Positions 40,520-49,080 of a stretch of 64,000 nucleotides of DNA are shown piece after piece. Source of the DNA: Clostridia bacterium UC5.1-1E11 (GTDB lineage Bacteria > Bacillota > Clostridia > Oscillospirales > Acutalibacteraceae). The stretch lies in contig BCAA01000011.1 in NCBI GenBank assembly GCA_001305115.1, positions 1 to 64,000 on the forward strand, given 5' to 3'. The notes below the pieces were generated by a model. The model ran no database searches, was not told the origin of the DNA, and saw only the letters and a program-made list of their open reading frames with translations. Each line of letters starts with the position of its first letter. The stretch's first letter is position 1. The position numbers were made by a program, and so were the translations under genes.

Positions 40520-40591
40520 TTGTCAAAACCGTACTTGCTGATTTACAGCCAAGTTGCAAGCGGTTTGCAGGTGCGCTGAAAACTTATCTAC

Positions 40592-40635
40592 AAAAAAGGT
40601 CTAACCGATTTTTGCGAGTCGGTTAGACCTTTTTT
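40592..40635 (-). terminator. Bidirectional terminator after the Xre gene
   Basis: AAAAGGTCTAACCGA / TCGGTTAGACCTTTT with A and T runs on the two sides, directly downstream of the leftward Xre stop. Element 3 has a closely related hairpin at 59139. Confidence 0.85.
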
Positions 40636-41156
40636 CATTTGCCCTTTTTCAGTTCTTCGGTCAGCATATCACTCAGCCCCTGCGGGATCACCTTTGCCCA
40701 GATACGGGTGGTGTCGTACTCCGGGTAACGATAACGCCAGCGGTCATATTCCTCCCTGGAGATTTCGCCAGCTTCCAGCTTGGCCGCCTGTTCCCGCCAC
40801 GCACACAGGGAACGGTAGAGTTCTTCTGCATCTCTGCCCTTAGATGGGTCAACACACAGGCAAGGCGCTCCGTCAACTTCTTTAACAGTCAGGCCATACC
40901 GATCTTCCAGAGTAAACAAGGTATGCATCAAACCAAGATAGGAATCTATGTCCGGTACAGATAGCGCCAGAGGCGACACATCCAGAATATTGGCCAGAGC
41001 CGCCGTCATATCCGCCTTTGGGGTTCTCGTCCCGGCTTCATATTGAGCAAGGCGCACATCTGCGGACTTCTCTGGGAAGCCCACCCGCGTGCCGAGGTAT
41101 TTCTGCGTCATACCCCGTAATTTGCGGAAAAACTGAATCCGCTCACCAACCGCCAT
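40635..41156 (-). CDS. Xre-family regulator of the mobile element
   Basis: 173 aa from the ATG at 41156 (GGAG upstream). The N-terminal HTH is VGERIQFFRKLRGMTQKYLG, with the recognition region VRLAQYEAGTRTPK. The C-terminal half (LEAGEISREEYDRWRYRYPE) is shared by the broken copies at 52411 and 59200. It is transcribed away from xis/int, and dyads lie over both divergent promoters, so it probably represses or autoregulates excision functions. The family is common at the left end of Firmicutes mobilizable elements. Confidence 0.88.
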   Translation of the reverse strand: MAVGERIQFFRKLRGMTQKYLGTRVGFPEKSADVRLAQYEAGTRTPKADMTAALANILDVSPLALSVPDIDSYLGLMHTLFTLEDRYGLTVKEVDGAPCLCVDPSKGRDAEELYRSLCAWREQAAKLEAGEISREEYDRWRYRYPEYDTTRIWAKVIPQGLSDMLTEELKKGK

Positions 41157-41192
41157 AATGACCAACTCCATTCTATGGGTGTTTCCACAAAT

Positions 41193-41221
41193 AGCATAGC
41201 AGATATGTTTAGGATAGTCAA
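41193..41221 (-). promoter_or_regulatory. Promoter of the Xre gene with operator-like dyad
   Basis: On the minus strand, TTGACT, 17-base spacer, TATGCT. A dyad TGTTTAG (41206-41212) / CTAAACA (41229-41235) flanks the -35 region. Confidence 0.7.
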
Positions 41222-41263
41222 GACAAATCTAAACAATTTTATTTAATATTTTCTGCAAACCGC

Positions 41264-41310
41264 TTGACTTTAACTTATATGCTTAGTATAATGAAAGTAG
41301 ACTAAGCATA
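41264..41310 (+). promoter_or_regulatory. Strong promoter of xis-int with 10-bp operator dyad
   Basis: TTGACT (41264), 17-base spacer, TATAAT (41287). A perfect inverted repeat TATGCTTAGT (41278-41287) / ACTAAGCATA (41301-41310) brackets the -10 and start point. A repressor bound there would block the integration operon; the adjacent Xre protein is the natural candidate. Confidence 0.8.
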
Positions 41311-41574
41311 AACAGTTAATTCAAAAAATTTTACAAATCTGGCCACCCCAAAAGCCGCAAAAAATGTCCGTTGTAGAGTGAAAGGGGGGATTTCACCACC
41401 GCAAAACTGAATGACCGTCCGACAGATACTTTCTCCGGGGAAGCAGGCGATGACAGGAGCGTGCCAAGGAGAAAAGAAAACGGCACAGCGCCGGAAAGGG
41501 TTGCCTGTCAGAGTCTGAGCGGAAAAACGGCGGTAGAAAAATCATTACGACAAGGAAAGGAAGGTACTTTGCCT
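41311..41574 (+). other. Long leader of the xis-int operon
   Basis: About 265 bases between promoter and xis with no convincing gene. Inverted and GC-rich patches (for example ggcacagcgccgg) suggest RNA structure, but nothing was assigned. Confidence 0.35.
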
Positions 41575-41777
41575 ATGGCAGCGCAGATTTTTATGCGAGT
41601 GAACGAAGTGGCAGAGGAACTGGGCGTCTCCGTTCCTTACGCCTACAAGCTCATCAAAAAATGAATGAGGAATTGAAGCAAACTGGCTGCATCACCATCT
41701 CCGGCAGGATTGACCGTAAATTTTTCCATGAAAAATTCTACGGTACGAGAAGCCAGACAGAAAGGAAAGGTGATTGA
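41575..41777 (+). CDS. Excisionase-like small HTH protein, one frameshift
   Basis: About 67 aa if restored. MAAQIFMRVNEVAEELGVSV is a MerR-like winged-helix start as in element Xis proteins, with recognition helix SVPYAYKLIKK. The frame meets a stop at an A6 run (41656-41661). A7 would continue as MNEELKQTGCITISGRIDRK and end FYGTRSQTERKGD, three bases before the integrase start. AAGGAAAGGAAGG precedes the ATG. It probably directs excision with the integrase. The slip fits the window-wide artefact pattern. Confidence 0.75.
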
Positions 41778-41779
41778 CT

Positions 41780-42862
41780 ATGGCAGCATTCAAAAACAAG
41801 GATAACGGCACTTGGTATGTGCAGTTCCGCTATACCGACTGGAAAGGTGAGCGTCAGCAGAAGCTCAAGCGTGGATTTGCCACGAAAAAGGAAGCCCAAG
41901 CGTGGGAACGGGAGTTCCTCATGGAGAAACAGGCCGACATCAATATGACTTTTGAGAGCTTTGTAGGGCTTTATGAAAAGGACATCAAGCCCAAACTCAA
42001 GCTGAACACCTGGATGACCAAGGAGAGCATCATCCAGAGGAAAATCCTGCCCTATTTCCGTAAGCGCAAGCTCTCTGAGATCACCGCAAAAGACATTATC
42101 GACTGGCAGAATGAGATCAGAGGGCTGACTGATAACAACGGAAAGCCCCTATCCACCACTTACCTGAAAACCGTTCACAACCAGCTCAGCGCCATTTTTA
42201 ACCATGCGATCCGCTATTACGGCTTACAAGTCAATCCGGCACAGCGGGCTGGCAATATGGGAACCGAGGAACGGCGAGAAATGTTGTTCTGGACAAAGGA
42301 AGAATACACGAAATTTTCTGAGGTGATGATGGACAAACCCATGTCCTTCTACGCTTTTGAAATGCTCTACTGGTGCGGCATCCGGGAGGGGGAGCTGTTG
42401 GCGCTAACTCCTGCTGACTTTGATTTTGAAAAAGGAACGGTGTCCATCAATAAATCTTATCAGCGGTTGAACGGGCAGGACATCGTAACTACTCCGAAAA
42501 CCAAGAAGAGCAACCGGGTAATTCAAATGCCGCAGTTCCTGTGCGAAGAAATGCAGGACTATTTGAAGCAACTCTATGGAGCAGAGCCTGACAGCCGTAT
42601 TTTCCCTGTCAGCAAATACTATCTTCATCATGAGATGGATAGAGGATGTAAAGAATCCGGGGTGAAGCGCATCAGAATCCACGATTTGAGACACAGCCAC
42701 ATTTCCCTTCTGATTGACATGGGCTTTACCGCTCTGGCAATCGCCGACCGTGTGGGGCATGAGAGCATCGACATCACTTACCGCTATGCGCACCTGTTTC
42801 CCACAAGGCAGACTGAAATGGCAAACAAATTGGATTTGCTGCGAACCGAGGAAGGAGTGTAA
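41780..42862 (+). CDS. int: Tyrosine recombinase (phage-type integrase)
   Basis: 360 aa from the ATG at 41780 (AAGGAAAGG 9 bases upstream). An AP2-like/arm-binding N terminus (TWYVQFRYTDWKGERQQKLKRG) is followed by a SAM-like core-binding domain and the catalytic domain. Catalytic residues visible: Arg202 in GIREGE, His301 and Arg304 in IHDLRHSH, His327 in VGHES and Tyr336 in YRYAHLF. This is the only intact integrase among the three element copies, so it would have to serve any mobile relatives. Integration at the guaA 3' end is inferred from its position. Confidence 0.95.
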   Translation: MAAFKNKDNGTWYVQFRYTDWKGERQQKLKRGFATKKEAQAWEREFLMEKQADINMTFESFVGLYEKDIKPKLKLNTWMTKESIIQRKILPYFRKRKLSEITAKDIIDWQNEIRGLTDNNGKPLSTTYLKTVHNQLSAIFNHAIRYYGLQVNPAQRAGNMGTEERREMLFWTKEEYTKFSEVMMDKPMSFYAFEMLYWCGIREGELLALTPADFDFEKGTVSINKSYQRLNGQDIVTTPKTKKSNRVIQMPQFLCEEMQDYLKQLYGAEPDSRIFPVSKYYLHHEMDRGCKESGVKRIRIHDLRHSHISLLIDMGFTALAIADRVGHESIDITYRYAHLFPTRQTEMANKLDLLRTEEGV

Positions 42863-42865
42863 ATT

Positions 42866-43201
42866 ATGTCGCTGAAAAATCTTGACAATCACAACCGCTG
42901 GCGGAACAAAACGGTGGCCTTTCGGGTATCGCCGGAAGAGGACGAGCAGTTGGAAGCCTTTGTGAAGATGTCCGGCCTTACCAAACAGGACTATATCACC
43001 CGGCGGCTCCTGTGCCGGGATGTGGTGGTACAGGGAAATCCGAGGGTGTATAAGGCGCTCAGAGATCAGTTCGCCACTGTGTTGGACGAGTTGCGGCGGA
43101 TCGAGGCCGGGGCTGGCGTGGAGGACGAACTGCTGGACACGATCTACTTTATCGCAGAAATTATGGATGGAATGAGGGAGGACAATGCCTATGGCGAATG
43201 A
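42866..43201 (+). CDS. MobC-like relaxosome accessory protein
   Basis: 111 aa. NRWRNKTVAFRVSPEEDEQL is a ribbon-helix-helix N terminus of the MobC/relaxosome type, followed by SGLTKQDYITRRLL and a helical C terminus. It is expected to bind oriT beside the relaxase. It starts 3 bases after int and its end overlaps the repA start, so it belongs to the int operon. A broken copy is at 59833. Confidence 0.85.
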   Translation: MSLKNLDNHNRWRNKTVAFRVSPEEDEQLEAFVKMSGLTKQDYITRRLLCRDVVVQGNPRVYKALRDQFATVLDELRRIEAGAGVEDELLDTIYFIAEIMDGMREDNAYGE

Positions 43202-44348
43202 AGCAAAAGAAAAGACTGCCCTTACAACATCTGTTGGCGCAGATGAAAGGCAGTCCATTCAAAAATCCACTGTGAATAGTATACCCACTTCGGAGCGGGA
43301 AATCAATGAGGAAATTGAAAATTCCGAGCAATCTCTGGAAGAAATGTACCGCAGGATGCAGCGTATGACCGACCCGCAGTATCTGCACACAGTCTCCATG
43401 ACCGAGCTGTACCAGACCACTTACAGGAGCAGGCCCCCAATCATCGAGGGGCTGCTCCATGCTGGGGCATATATCCTTGCTGGCGCTCCTAAAATCGGAA
43501 AATCCTTTCTGGTGGCGCAGATCGCCTACCATGTCAGTACAGGTAGGAAATTATGGGAGTACGAAGTGCATCAGGGAACTGTGTTGTATCTCGCCCTCGA
43601 AGATGATTTCCAGCGCATCCAGAGCCGGATGTTCAGGATGTATGGCGTGGAAGATACATCCGATCTCCACTTTGCAACGGCGGCTGGGAAGGTTGGAAAC
43701 GGTTTGGATGAACAGCTTGCCAATTTTATGCGGGAGCACCCGGACACCAAACTCATCATCATCGACACCATGCAGAAAATTCGGGAGACCGGCGGCGAAG
43801 CGTACAGCTATGCCAGCGACTACGAGATTATCGGGAAACTGAAGGCGTTTGCAGACAGATACGGTATCTGTGTGCTGACTGTTCACCACACCCGAAAGCA
43901 GCCCGCCGGAGACGCTTTTGAAATGATCTCCGGCACCACGGGGCTGCTGGGCTGCGCCGATGGCTCTCTGCTGATGCAGAAGAAAAAACGGACGGCGCTG
44001 GAAGCAACCATTGATGTGGTGGGGCGGGATCAGCAAGACCAGATTCTCTATCTGAAAAAAGACCCTGAAACACAGATTTGGGAATTGGAGCGCATGGAAA
44101 ACGAGCTTCACAAAGAACCGCCTGACCCGATTTTGGAAGCCGTGGCAAAGCTGGTAACGGAGCCGTGGTGCGGAAGCCCCACGGAGTTGGCAACGGCGCT
44201 CCAAGCCGGTATGCAGCCCAACACTCTGACCAAACACCTGAATGTAAACGCCGGGAGGCTGTTTGAGGAATATGGCGTTCAGTATGAAAACGCCAGAAAT
44301 CACGCCGGAAGGAAGATCACGCTGACCCATGTTTCGGAGAAAGCGTGA
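43191..44348 (+). CDS. RepA-like AAA ATPase (AAA_25 type)
   Basis: About 385 aa from ATG 43191; ATG 43185 is also possible. Walker A is AGAPKIGKSFLVAQ, Walker B is KLIIIDTMQKI, and VLTVHHTRKQ follows as in the RepA/DnaB-like hexameric helicases of mobilizable plasmids and elements. The C-terminal region has a winged-helix look (NTLTKHLNVNAGRLFEEYGV). It may unwind the element for replication after transfer. It overlaps MobC. Its stop codon lies inside the first GTGACG iteron. Broken relatives are at 52958 and 60151. Confidence 0.88.
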   Translation: MANEAKEKTALTTSVGADERQSIQKSTVNSIPTSEREINEEIENSEQSLEEMYRRMQRMTDPQYLHTVSMTELYQTTYRSRPPIIEGLLHAGAYILAGAPKIGKSFLVAQIAYHVSTGRKLWEYEVHQGTVLYLALEDDFQRIQSRMFRMYGVEDTSDLHFATAAGKVGNGLDEQLANFMREHPDTKLIIIDTMQKIRETGGEAYSYASDYEIIGKLKAFADRYGICVLTVHHTRKQPAGDAFEMISGTTGLLGCADGSLLMQKKKRTALEATIDVVGRDQQDQILYLKKDPETQIWELERMENELHKEPPDPILEAVAKLVTEPWCGSPTELATALQAGMQPNTLTKHLNVNAGRLFEEYGVQYENARNHAGRKITLTHVSEKA

Positions 44349-44417
44349 CGATGGTGACGGTCGTGACGGTGATTCAGGCGGTGTCTCAAACACCGTCACC
44401 ATCGTCACGACCGTCAC
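44345..44417 (+). repeat. Dyad of six GTGACG iterons at the repA stop codon
   Basis: GTGACG occurs at 44345, 44354 and 44363 (9-base period) and CGTCAC at 44394, 44403 and 44412 (9-base period); the two triplets are symmetrical about 44381. Element 2 keeps the direct triplet at the same place (53904-53927). Confidence 0.85.
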
Positions 44418-44434
44418 GGAAAGGAATGAAGCCG

Positions 44435-44689
44435 ATGAAAAATGTGCAAATCCCCTATGACCTGTTCGTGGATCTGGTGTTGTATCATCTGAACGGCGAG
44501 GAAGATTTTGAAGAGGACATCCGGCGGGGACTGGAGCAAAAGCTGGACGCCATGCTGAGCCGCTAGCTCTATTCGCAATACAAAACCGCACCCACCGGGG
44601 AACAGCGGGAACAGGCGAGGAAGGCGTATCTTGACCGCCGGGGCGTACCCGAAAGCTACCGCTGGACTACCTCTCCCTGGGAGCGATAA
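44435..44689 (+). pseudogene. Small element protein interrupted by an in-frame amber codon
   Basis: The ATG at 44435 has GGAAAGGA about 10 bases upstream. MKNVQIPYDLFVDLVLYHLNG and the continuation to LDAMLSR read as a small acidic element protein, but TAG at 44564 stops it after 43 aa. The same frame remains open for 40 more codons (LYSQYKTAPTGEQREQARKA and on to SPWER) to a TAA at 44687, and the downstream part has clear protein-like composition. I read this as one ~84-aa gene with a nonsense change (GAG to TAG), not a frameshift. Function unknown; similar small genes are common between repA and the relaxase in Firmicutes elements. Confidence 0.65.
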
Positions 44690-45050
44690 CAGGAGCGTGC
44701 CACGCTCCTGTGGCTGGCAGACAAAGCAGAAAGGTTTGTCTGCGCTCCCCACGCAGCTCCCGTCCCCATCGAAAAATCCGCAGATTTTGAGATGGATGTG
44801 GGCGGAAGATTGCGAGCAAATACGATTTGCGAACAAGCTGCTGTCCACGCTGTTTTTGCGGATTGTGGCTACACCAGCAAGCCGCAAAAATAGCAGAGGC
44901 ATCCGCAGATGCCGCATACCCCCTCGGAGAGCCCACGATACTTTGCAGCCGCAGGATGAAAGTATCATAGTGGGTTATTACACTTCCGCAGAAGTGTTCC
45001 CCGAAACGCTACCCCGTACCACTGACGAAAATTACAGGAGGAAAATGCCT
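44690..45050 (+). other. Transfer-origin region upstream of the relaxase
   Basis: The frame is open through here in phase with the relaxase but its composition is not protein-like and the relaxase has its own ribosome site, so I treat this as non-coding. It holds an 11-bp hairpin (ACAGGAGCGTG / CACGCTCCTGT, about 44689-44712) and the oriT-like sequence at 44957-44997. Confidence 0.6.
44957..44997 (+). other. oriT: Candidate oriT of MobV type
   Basis: AAGTATCATAGTGGG followed by TTATTACACTT resembles the pMV158-type MobV nick region (TAGTGTG/TTATACTT). A 7-bp hairpin ACACTTC-CGCA-GAAGTGT follows. It is 60-90 bases upstream of a MobV-like relaxase. The predicted nick is near 44974/44975. Confidence 0.6.
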
Positions 45051-46315
45051 ATGGCAAGAGGCGATGGTGTTCACCGTACCAGCGCAAGAAATATGAGAAT
45101 GACAACCGACAAAGTAATGAACGCTCAGGCTCACAATGAGCGGGAAAAAGAGAGCTATGTCAATCAGGATATTGTGCCGGAAAGACAGTGCATGAATGTC
45201 CATTTCAAAACACCGGCAGGCAGCTACACCGCCATGTTCGATCAGATGGTGGCAGACGGCATAATTTCTACCCGTGGTCTGAAAGCCGATGCGGAAAAGT
45301 TCGGCGAACTGATTTTTGATGTCAATTCCGCTTATTTCTACAACCACGGCGGTTATGATTTCGCAAAACAATTTTACCATGACGCCTACCAGAGCGCAAT
45401 TAAAATCGTGGGTGGCGAGCAGTATATCCTGTCGGCAGTCATGCACGCCGATGAACGCAACCGGGCCATGTCCGAGGCGTTGGGGCGGGATGTGTACCAC
45501 TACCACCTTCATGTGGTCTATGTCCCGGTAGTGGAGAAGGAAATCCGCTGGTCAAAACGCTGCAAGGACAAATCGCTGGTAGGAACAGTCAAGGAGCGTA
45601 TCATGCAGGTCAGCATGAGTAAAAAATGGGCATCCAAACCGGCGCAGGACGATGATGGGCAGGTGCTGCGCTCCAAGTCCGGTAAGCCGGTTCTGAAAAA
45701 ATCCTATTCGGTGTTGCAGGACGATTTTTTCCACCACATGAAGGCTGCCGGATATACCGATGTGGAACGGGGCGAGCGTAGGAGTTCGGAGGAACACCTG
45801 ACCGTCACCCAGTTCAAGGTGGAACGGGAACAGGAGCGCCTTGCCTGTCTCACCGAGCAGACCCAGCAGAAAGCAGCAGAAGCGGCAGCTTGGATAAGAA
45901 AATTGAAGAGATCAAGCAGAAGAAGGTGGACATCGAGAGCATTGACAAAATTGAAGCCAAGCCTGTCATGCTTTCCGCATCAAGGGTATCTATTGAAAAG
46001 TCAGAGTACGAAACGCTGGCTACTGCCGCCAAGAAATACTATGCTCAGGAGAAGCGAGAATCCAAGCTGCAAAAGGCGTTGGGTGCCGCCCACAAGCTGA
46101 TTGGTGAGTTGAGAGCACAGGTGGCTACTTTGATCGCTGAGCTGTCCAAGTACAAGTCCGTCCGCAGCAAGCTGAACTCAGTTGGCTTGGAGCATGAAAA
46201 TGAGGAATTGCGAAGGAAAGTCCAGCAATACGAAAGCGTGATTGACAGACAAAATCTGTGGCATTTATTCGGCACAGGGCGTGTGAAAACCCATTCAAGG
46301 GATGATGCTCGCTGA
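45051..46315 (+). CDS. MobV/Pre-type relaxase (plasmid recombination enzyme), one frameshift
   Basis: About 422 aa if restored, from the ATG at 45051, 9 bases after AGGAGG. ARGDGVHRTSARNMRM at the N terminus and the metal-binding histidine cluster YHYHLHVVYVP mark a Mob_Pre relaxase. The frame slips at TT 45890-45891 (TTT needed); afterwards LDKKIEEIKQKKVDIESIDK begins a long coiled-coil tail to VKTHSRDDAR. It would nick oriT and lead the strand during mobilisation. No type IV secretion genes are present in the window, so transfer needs a helper element. Confidence 0.87.
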
Positions 46316-46460
46316 TTCCGTGTAGAGCCGGAAAAAGCAGAAAATATCTGCTGGGTGCGTTCTGAATGAAGCCTACACCATTCGGATGTTTTCCAGCGGA
46401 AAATGCACCCACTTTTGCGGCTGTTGAGCCGTGAAAAACTTACGGAAATCAGGAGGTATT

Positions 46461-46760
46461 ATGAAAACAGGTCTTTCCAAGAAGCAAAAGGCTACGAATA
46501 TCTATTTTAACGAGGACAGCCCCATCATTGAGGTCTGTACTTACAACACTGATCTCAAAAACAGGCTGACCAGGTATGCCGCACAGTACCCCAGCGAGTG
46601 CAGGCTGATTGACGATGACGAGATGGGCTGTATGACCTTTGAAATCCGCAAAGGAAGATTTGGGTTCAAGCTGACCGCACCGTACAGCGAGGAACGCCGC
46701 AAGGCTGCCGGAGAACTGGCGAAGAAGCACACCGTAAATCTGAAAACAAAAGAGGAGTAA
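46461..46760 (+). CDS. Small conserved element protein
   Basis: 99 aa from the ATG at 46461, with AGGAGG upstream. KATNIYFNEDSPIIEVCTYNTDLKNRL and a C-terminal APYSEERRKAAGELAKKH are visible. Acidic and basic patches, no signal peptide and no membrane helix. I recognise the type as a small protein often encoded near relaxases in Clostridia elements, but know no function. A strong terminator follows. Confidence 0.7.
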   Translation: MKTGLSKKQKATNIYFNEDSPIIEVCTYNTDLKNRLTRYAAQYPSECRLIDDDEMGCMTFEIRKGRFGFKLTAPYSEERRKAAGELAKKHTVNLKTKEE

Positions 46761-46769
46761 CCCTACATC

Positions 46770-46808
46770 CGCCGCCCGTGGGAGAAATCCTGCGGGCGGC
46801 GTTTTTTA
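46770..46808 (+). terminator. Terminator between mobility genes and defence cargo
   Basis: 9-bp GC stem CGCCGCCCG / CGGGCGGCG with a 14-base loop, then TTTTTT. It separates the transfer functions from the restriction cassette. Confidence 0.9.
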
Positions 46809-46839
46809 TTTGGATGAATGAGAGTTTACAATTTCACTA

Positions 46840-46868
46840 TTGAGCTATGAATCCAAATGTGCTATACT
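46840..46868 (+). promoter_or_regulatory. Promoter of the restriction-modification cassette
   Basis: TTGAGC, 17-base spacer, TGC-TATACT (extended -10). Two copies of ATTCAGC follow at about 46877 and 46899, a possible binding site for the small regulator. Confidence 0.65.
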
Positions 46869-46942
46869 ATCCTTAAATTCAGCGAGCGCAGAATTATATT
46901 CAGCAATCCCGGTGCGTGAGATTTGCTAATGGAGTGGAGAAG

Positions 46943-47155
46943 ATGGCTGTTAGTTATAAGAAACTGTGGAAACTGTTGATCGACAAAGACATGAAGAAAA
47001 AAGACCTGTGTGCCGCTGCCGGAATCAGTCATGCTTCCATGGCAAAACTCGGCAAAAACGAGAATGTTACAACTGATGTGCTGGTGAAAATCTGTACCGC
47101 ACTGCAATGCGATATTGGCGATATTATGGAATTGACTCCTGAAAATTCCAAGTAA
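46943..47155 (+). CDS. Small Xre-type regulator (controller-like) of the RM cassette
   Basis: 70 aa, a single HTH of Cro/CI type: YKKLWKLLIDKDMKKKDLCA, recognition helix near ISHASMAKLGKN, and the end LVKICTALQCDIGDIMEL. It lies 15 bases before the methyltransferase, in the position of a C (controller) protein. C proteins time methylase before endonuclease expression. Whether it acts this way is inferred only from position and size. Confidence 0.8.
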   Translation: MAVSYKKLWKLLIDKDMKKKDLCAAAGISHASMAKLGKNENVTTDVLVKICTALQCDIGDIMELTPENSK

Positions 47156-47170
47156 AAGGAGGCGAGTACA

Positions 47171-49066
47171 TTGGCAGAACAAGTAGTTAAAAAATTAGCA
47201 TCTGTTCAAGCCAAGCCCGTTTTGAAATGGGCTGGTGGAAAGACACAGATGTTAGGTGATCTGTTACCCAAAGTACCAGCCTCTTATGGTCGGTATATTG
47301 AACCGTTCTTTGGGGGCGGTGCGATGTTCTTTGCATTGCAGCCGGAGAACGCAATTATTGCAGACAGCAATCCTGAACTTATCAATATGTATCGGCAAAT
47401 TGCCAATCATGTTGAAAATGTTATTTATTATTTGAGAACATACGAAAACACTTCGGAAATGTTCTATGCGGTTCGAGAAATGGACTGGACAAAACTGCCT
47501 CAGGCAGAAGCCGCTGCAAGAACGATCTTTCTGAATAGGACTTGCTTTAATGGCTTGTATCGTGTCAATAAACAAGGCCAGTTTAATGTTCCTTACGGAA
47601 AATATAAAAATCCTAAAATTTGTGATGAAGATGGTCTGAGAGCAGCCTCAAAAGCCTTGCAGAAGGCTGACATCATTTGCGGCGATTATCTTTTGGTTCT
47701 GGAACATTATGCTCAGGCCGGAGATTTTATCTTCCTTGACCCTCCCTATCTGCCAATCTCTGAGTATGCTGATTTCAAGCGGTACACAAAGGAACAGTTT
47801 TACGAAGAAGATCATATTGAGCTTGCCAAGATGGTTATGACCTTACACGAAAGTGGTTGCCATATCATCTTGACAAACTCAAACCACCCGCTGGTACATG
47901 AACTGTATACACCATTTACGATTGATGTTATTCAGACCAAACGCCATATTTCCTGCAATGGCAGCACTCGGAAAGGCGAAGATGTCATTGTTACGATTCC
48001 TCCGAAGCAGCGCACTTTGATTAAGTTGCTCCCACAACCATTACCCAAACAGGTTGCAGCATATCCTCCCACTCGCTTTATGGGGTCTAAGAGCAAACTG
48101 CTCTCTGAAATATGGTCTGTGGCATCACAGTTTGATGTAAATACCGTTGTTGACCTTTTCTCTGGCTCTGGCATTGTTGGTTATATGTTCAAAGCGCAGG
48201 GCAAGGCAGTAGTCAGCAATGACTATATGGCGATGTCTGCCACATTTACAAAGGCAATGATTGAGAACAACTTGGTCACACTGCCAATGGATGAGGCTAA
48301 AGAATTACTTGTTGCTCATAAGGAATCCGATCATTTTGTAGCTTCAACTTTCAAAGACCTTTATTATACGGATGAAGAAAATGATTTGATCGACACCTTG
48401 CGTACAAATGTCGCTGCAATCCGGGATCAATACAAGCACGCCATCGCAATGACTGCGCTGATTCGTGCTTGCACCAAAAAGCGTCCTCGTGGTATTTTTA
48501 CCTACACCGGACAGAGATATAATGATGGTCGCAAGGATTTACAGAAAACGCTTGCACAGCAGTTTTTGGAGGCTGTCGAAGCTGTCAACATGGCCGTCTT
48601 TGACAATGGAAAAATCAATCGCTCTAAGCATGGCGATGCAATGGATTTGAGAGTGGAACAGGCAGATTTGGTATACATCGACCCCCCGTATTATTCGCCG
48701 CTCTCTGATAATGAGTATGTCCGTAGATACCATTTTGTAGAAGGACTTGCCCGTGACTGGAAAGGCGTAGAGATTCAGGAGCATACGCAGACGAAAAAAT
48801 TCAAGTCTTATCCCACGCCATTCTCTACCAGAAAAGGTGCAGCAGATGCGTTTGATCGTCTGTTCAAGAAGTTTGCAAGCAGCATCCTCATTGTGTCCTA
48901 TTCCTCAAACAGCTTGCCTACACAGGATGAAATGGTAGCGATCATGGCTAAATATAAATCTCATGTAGAGGTTATACCTGTAGATTACAAATATTCCTTT
49001 GGTAATCAGAATGAGGCAAAAACCCACAGGAATACCGTACAGGAATACCTTTTTGTTGGATATTGA
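47171..49066 (+). CDS. Fused double D12-class adenine DNA methyltransferase
   Basis: 631 aa from a TTG start 8 bases after AGGAGG. The first domain (residues ~10-275) is Dam-like: KPVLKWAGGKTQMLGDLLP, EPFFGGG and the catalytic DPPY. The second (~295-631) repeats the order: RFMGSKSKLLSEI, DLFSGSGIVGY and DPPY in YIDPPYYSPL. Two D12 MTases in one chain are known for type IIS systems with asymmetric sites (M.FokI), each half modifying one strand. It is followed after 14 bases by an AlwI-like endonuclease, so it protects the host at that enzyme's site. Confidence 0.92.
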   Translation: MAEQVVKKLASVQAKPVLKWAGGKTQMLGDLLPKVPASYGRYIEPFFGGGAMFFALQPENAIIADSNPELINMYRQIANHVENVIYYLRTYENTSEMFYAVREMDWTKLPQAEAAARTIFLNRTCFNGLYRVNKQGQFNVPYGKYKNPKICDEDGLRAASKALQKADIICGDYLLVLEHYAQAGDFIFLDPPYLPISEYADFKRYTKEQFYEEDHIELAKMVMTLHESGCHIILTNSNHPLVHELYTPFTIDVIQTKRHISCNGSTRKGEDVIVTIPPKQRTLIKLLPQPLPKQVAAYPPTRFMGSKSKLLSEIWSVASQFDVNTVVDLFSGSGIVGYMFKAQGKAVVSNDYMAMSATFTKAMIENNLVTLPMDEAKELLVAHKESDHFVASTFKDLYYTDEENDLIDTLRTNVAAIRDQYKHAIAMTALIRACTKKRPRGIFTYTGQRYNDGRKDLQKTLAQQFLEAVEAVNMAVFDNGKINRSKHGDAMDLRVEQADLVYIDPPYYSPLSDNEYVRRYHFVEGLARDWKGVEIQEHTQTKKFKSYPTPFSTRKGAADAFDRLFKKFASSILIVSYSSNSLPTQDEMVAIMAKYKSHVEVIPVDYKYSFGNQNEAKTHRNTVQEYLFVGY

Positions 49067-49080
49067 TAGGGGGCTTTCGT

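Noticed and set aside
44345-44417. CRISPR-like repeats
   Set aside because: The unit is 6 bases at 9-base spacing in mirrored triplets; this is iteron-like, not spacer-repeat structure.
44631-45050. Upstream extension of the relaxase frame by 140 residues
   Set aside because: Composition is not protein-like, it contains the oriT-like sequence, and AGGAGG is correctly spaced only for the ATG at 45051.
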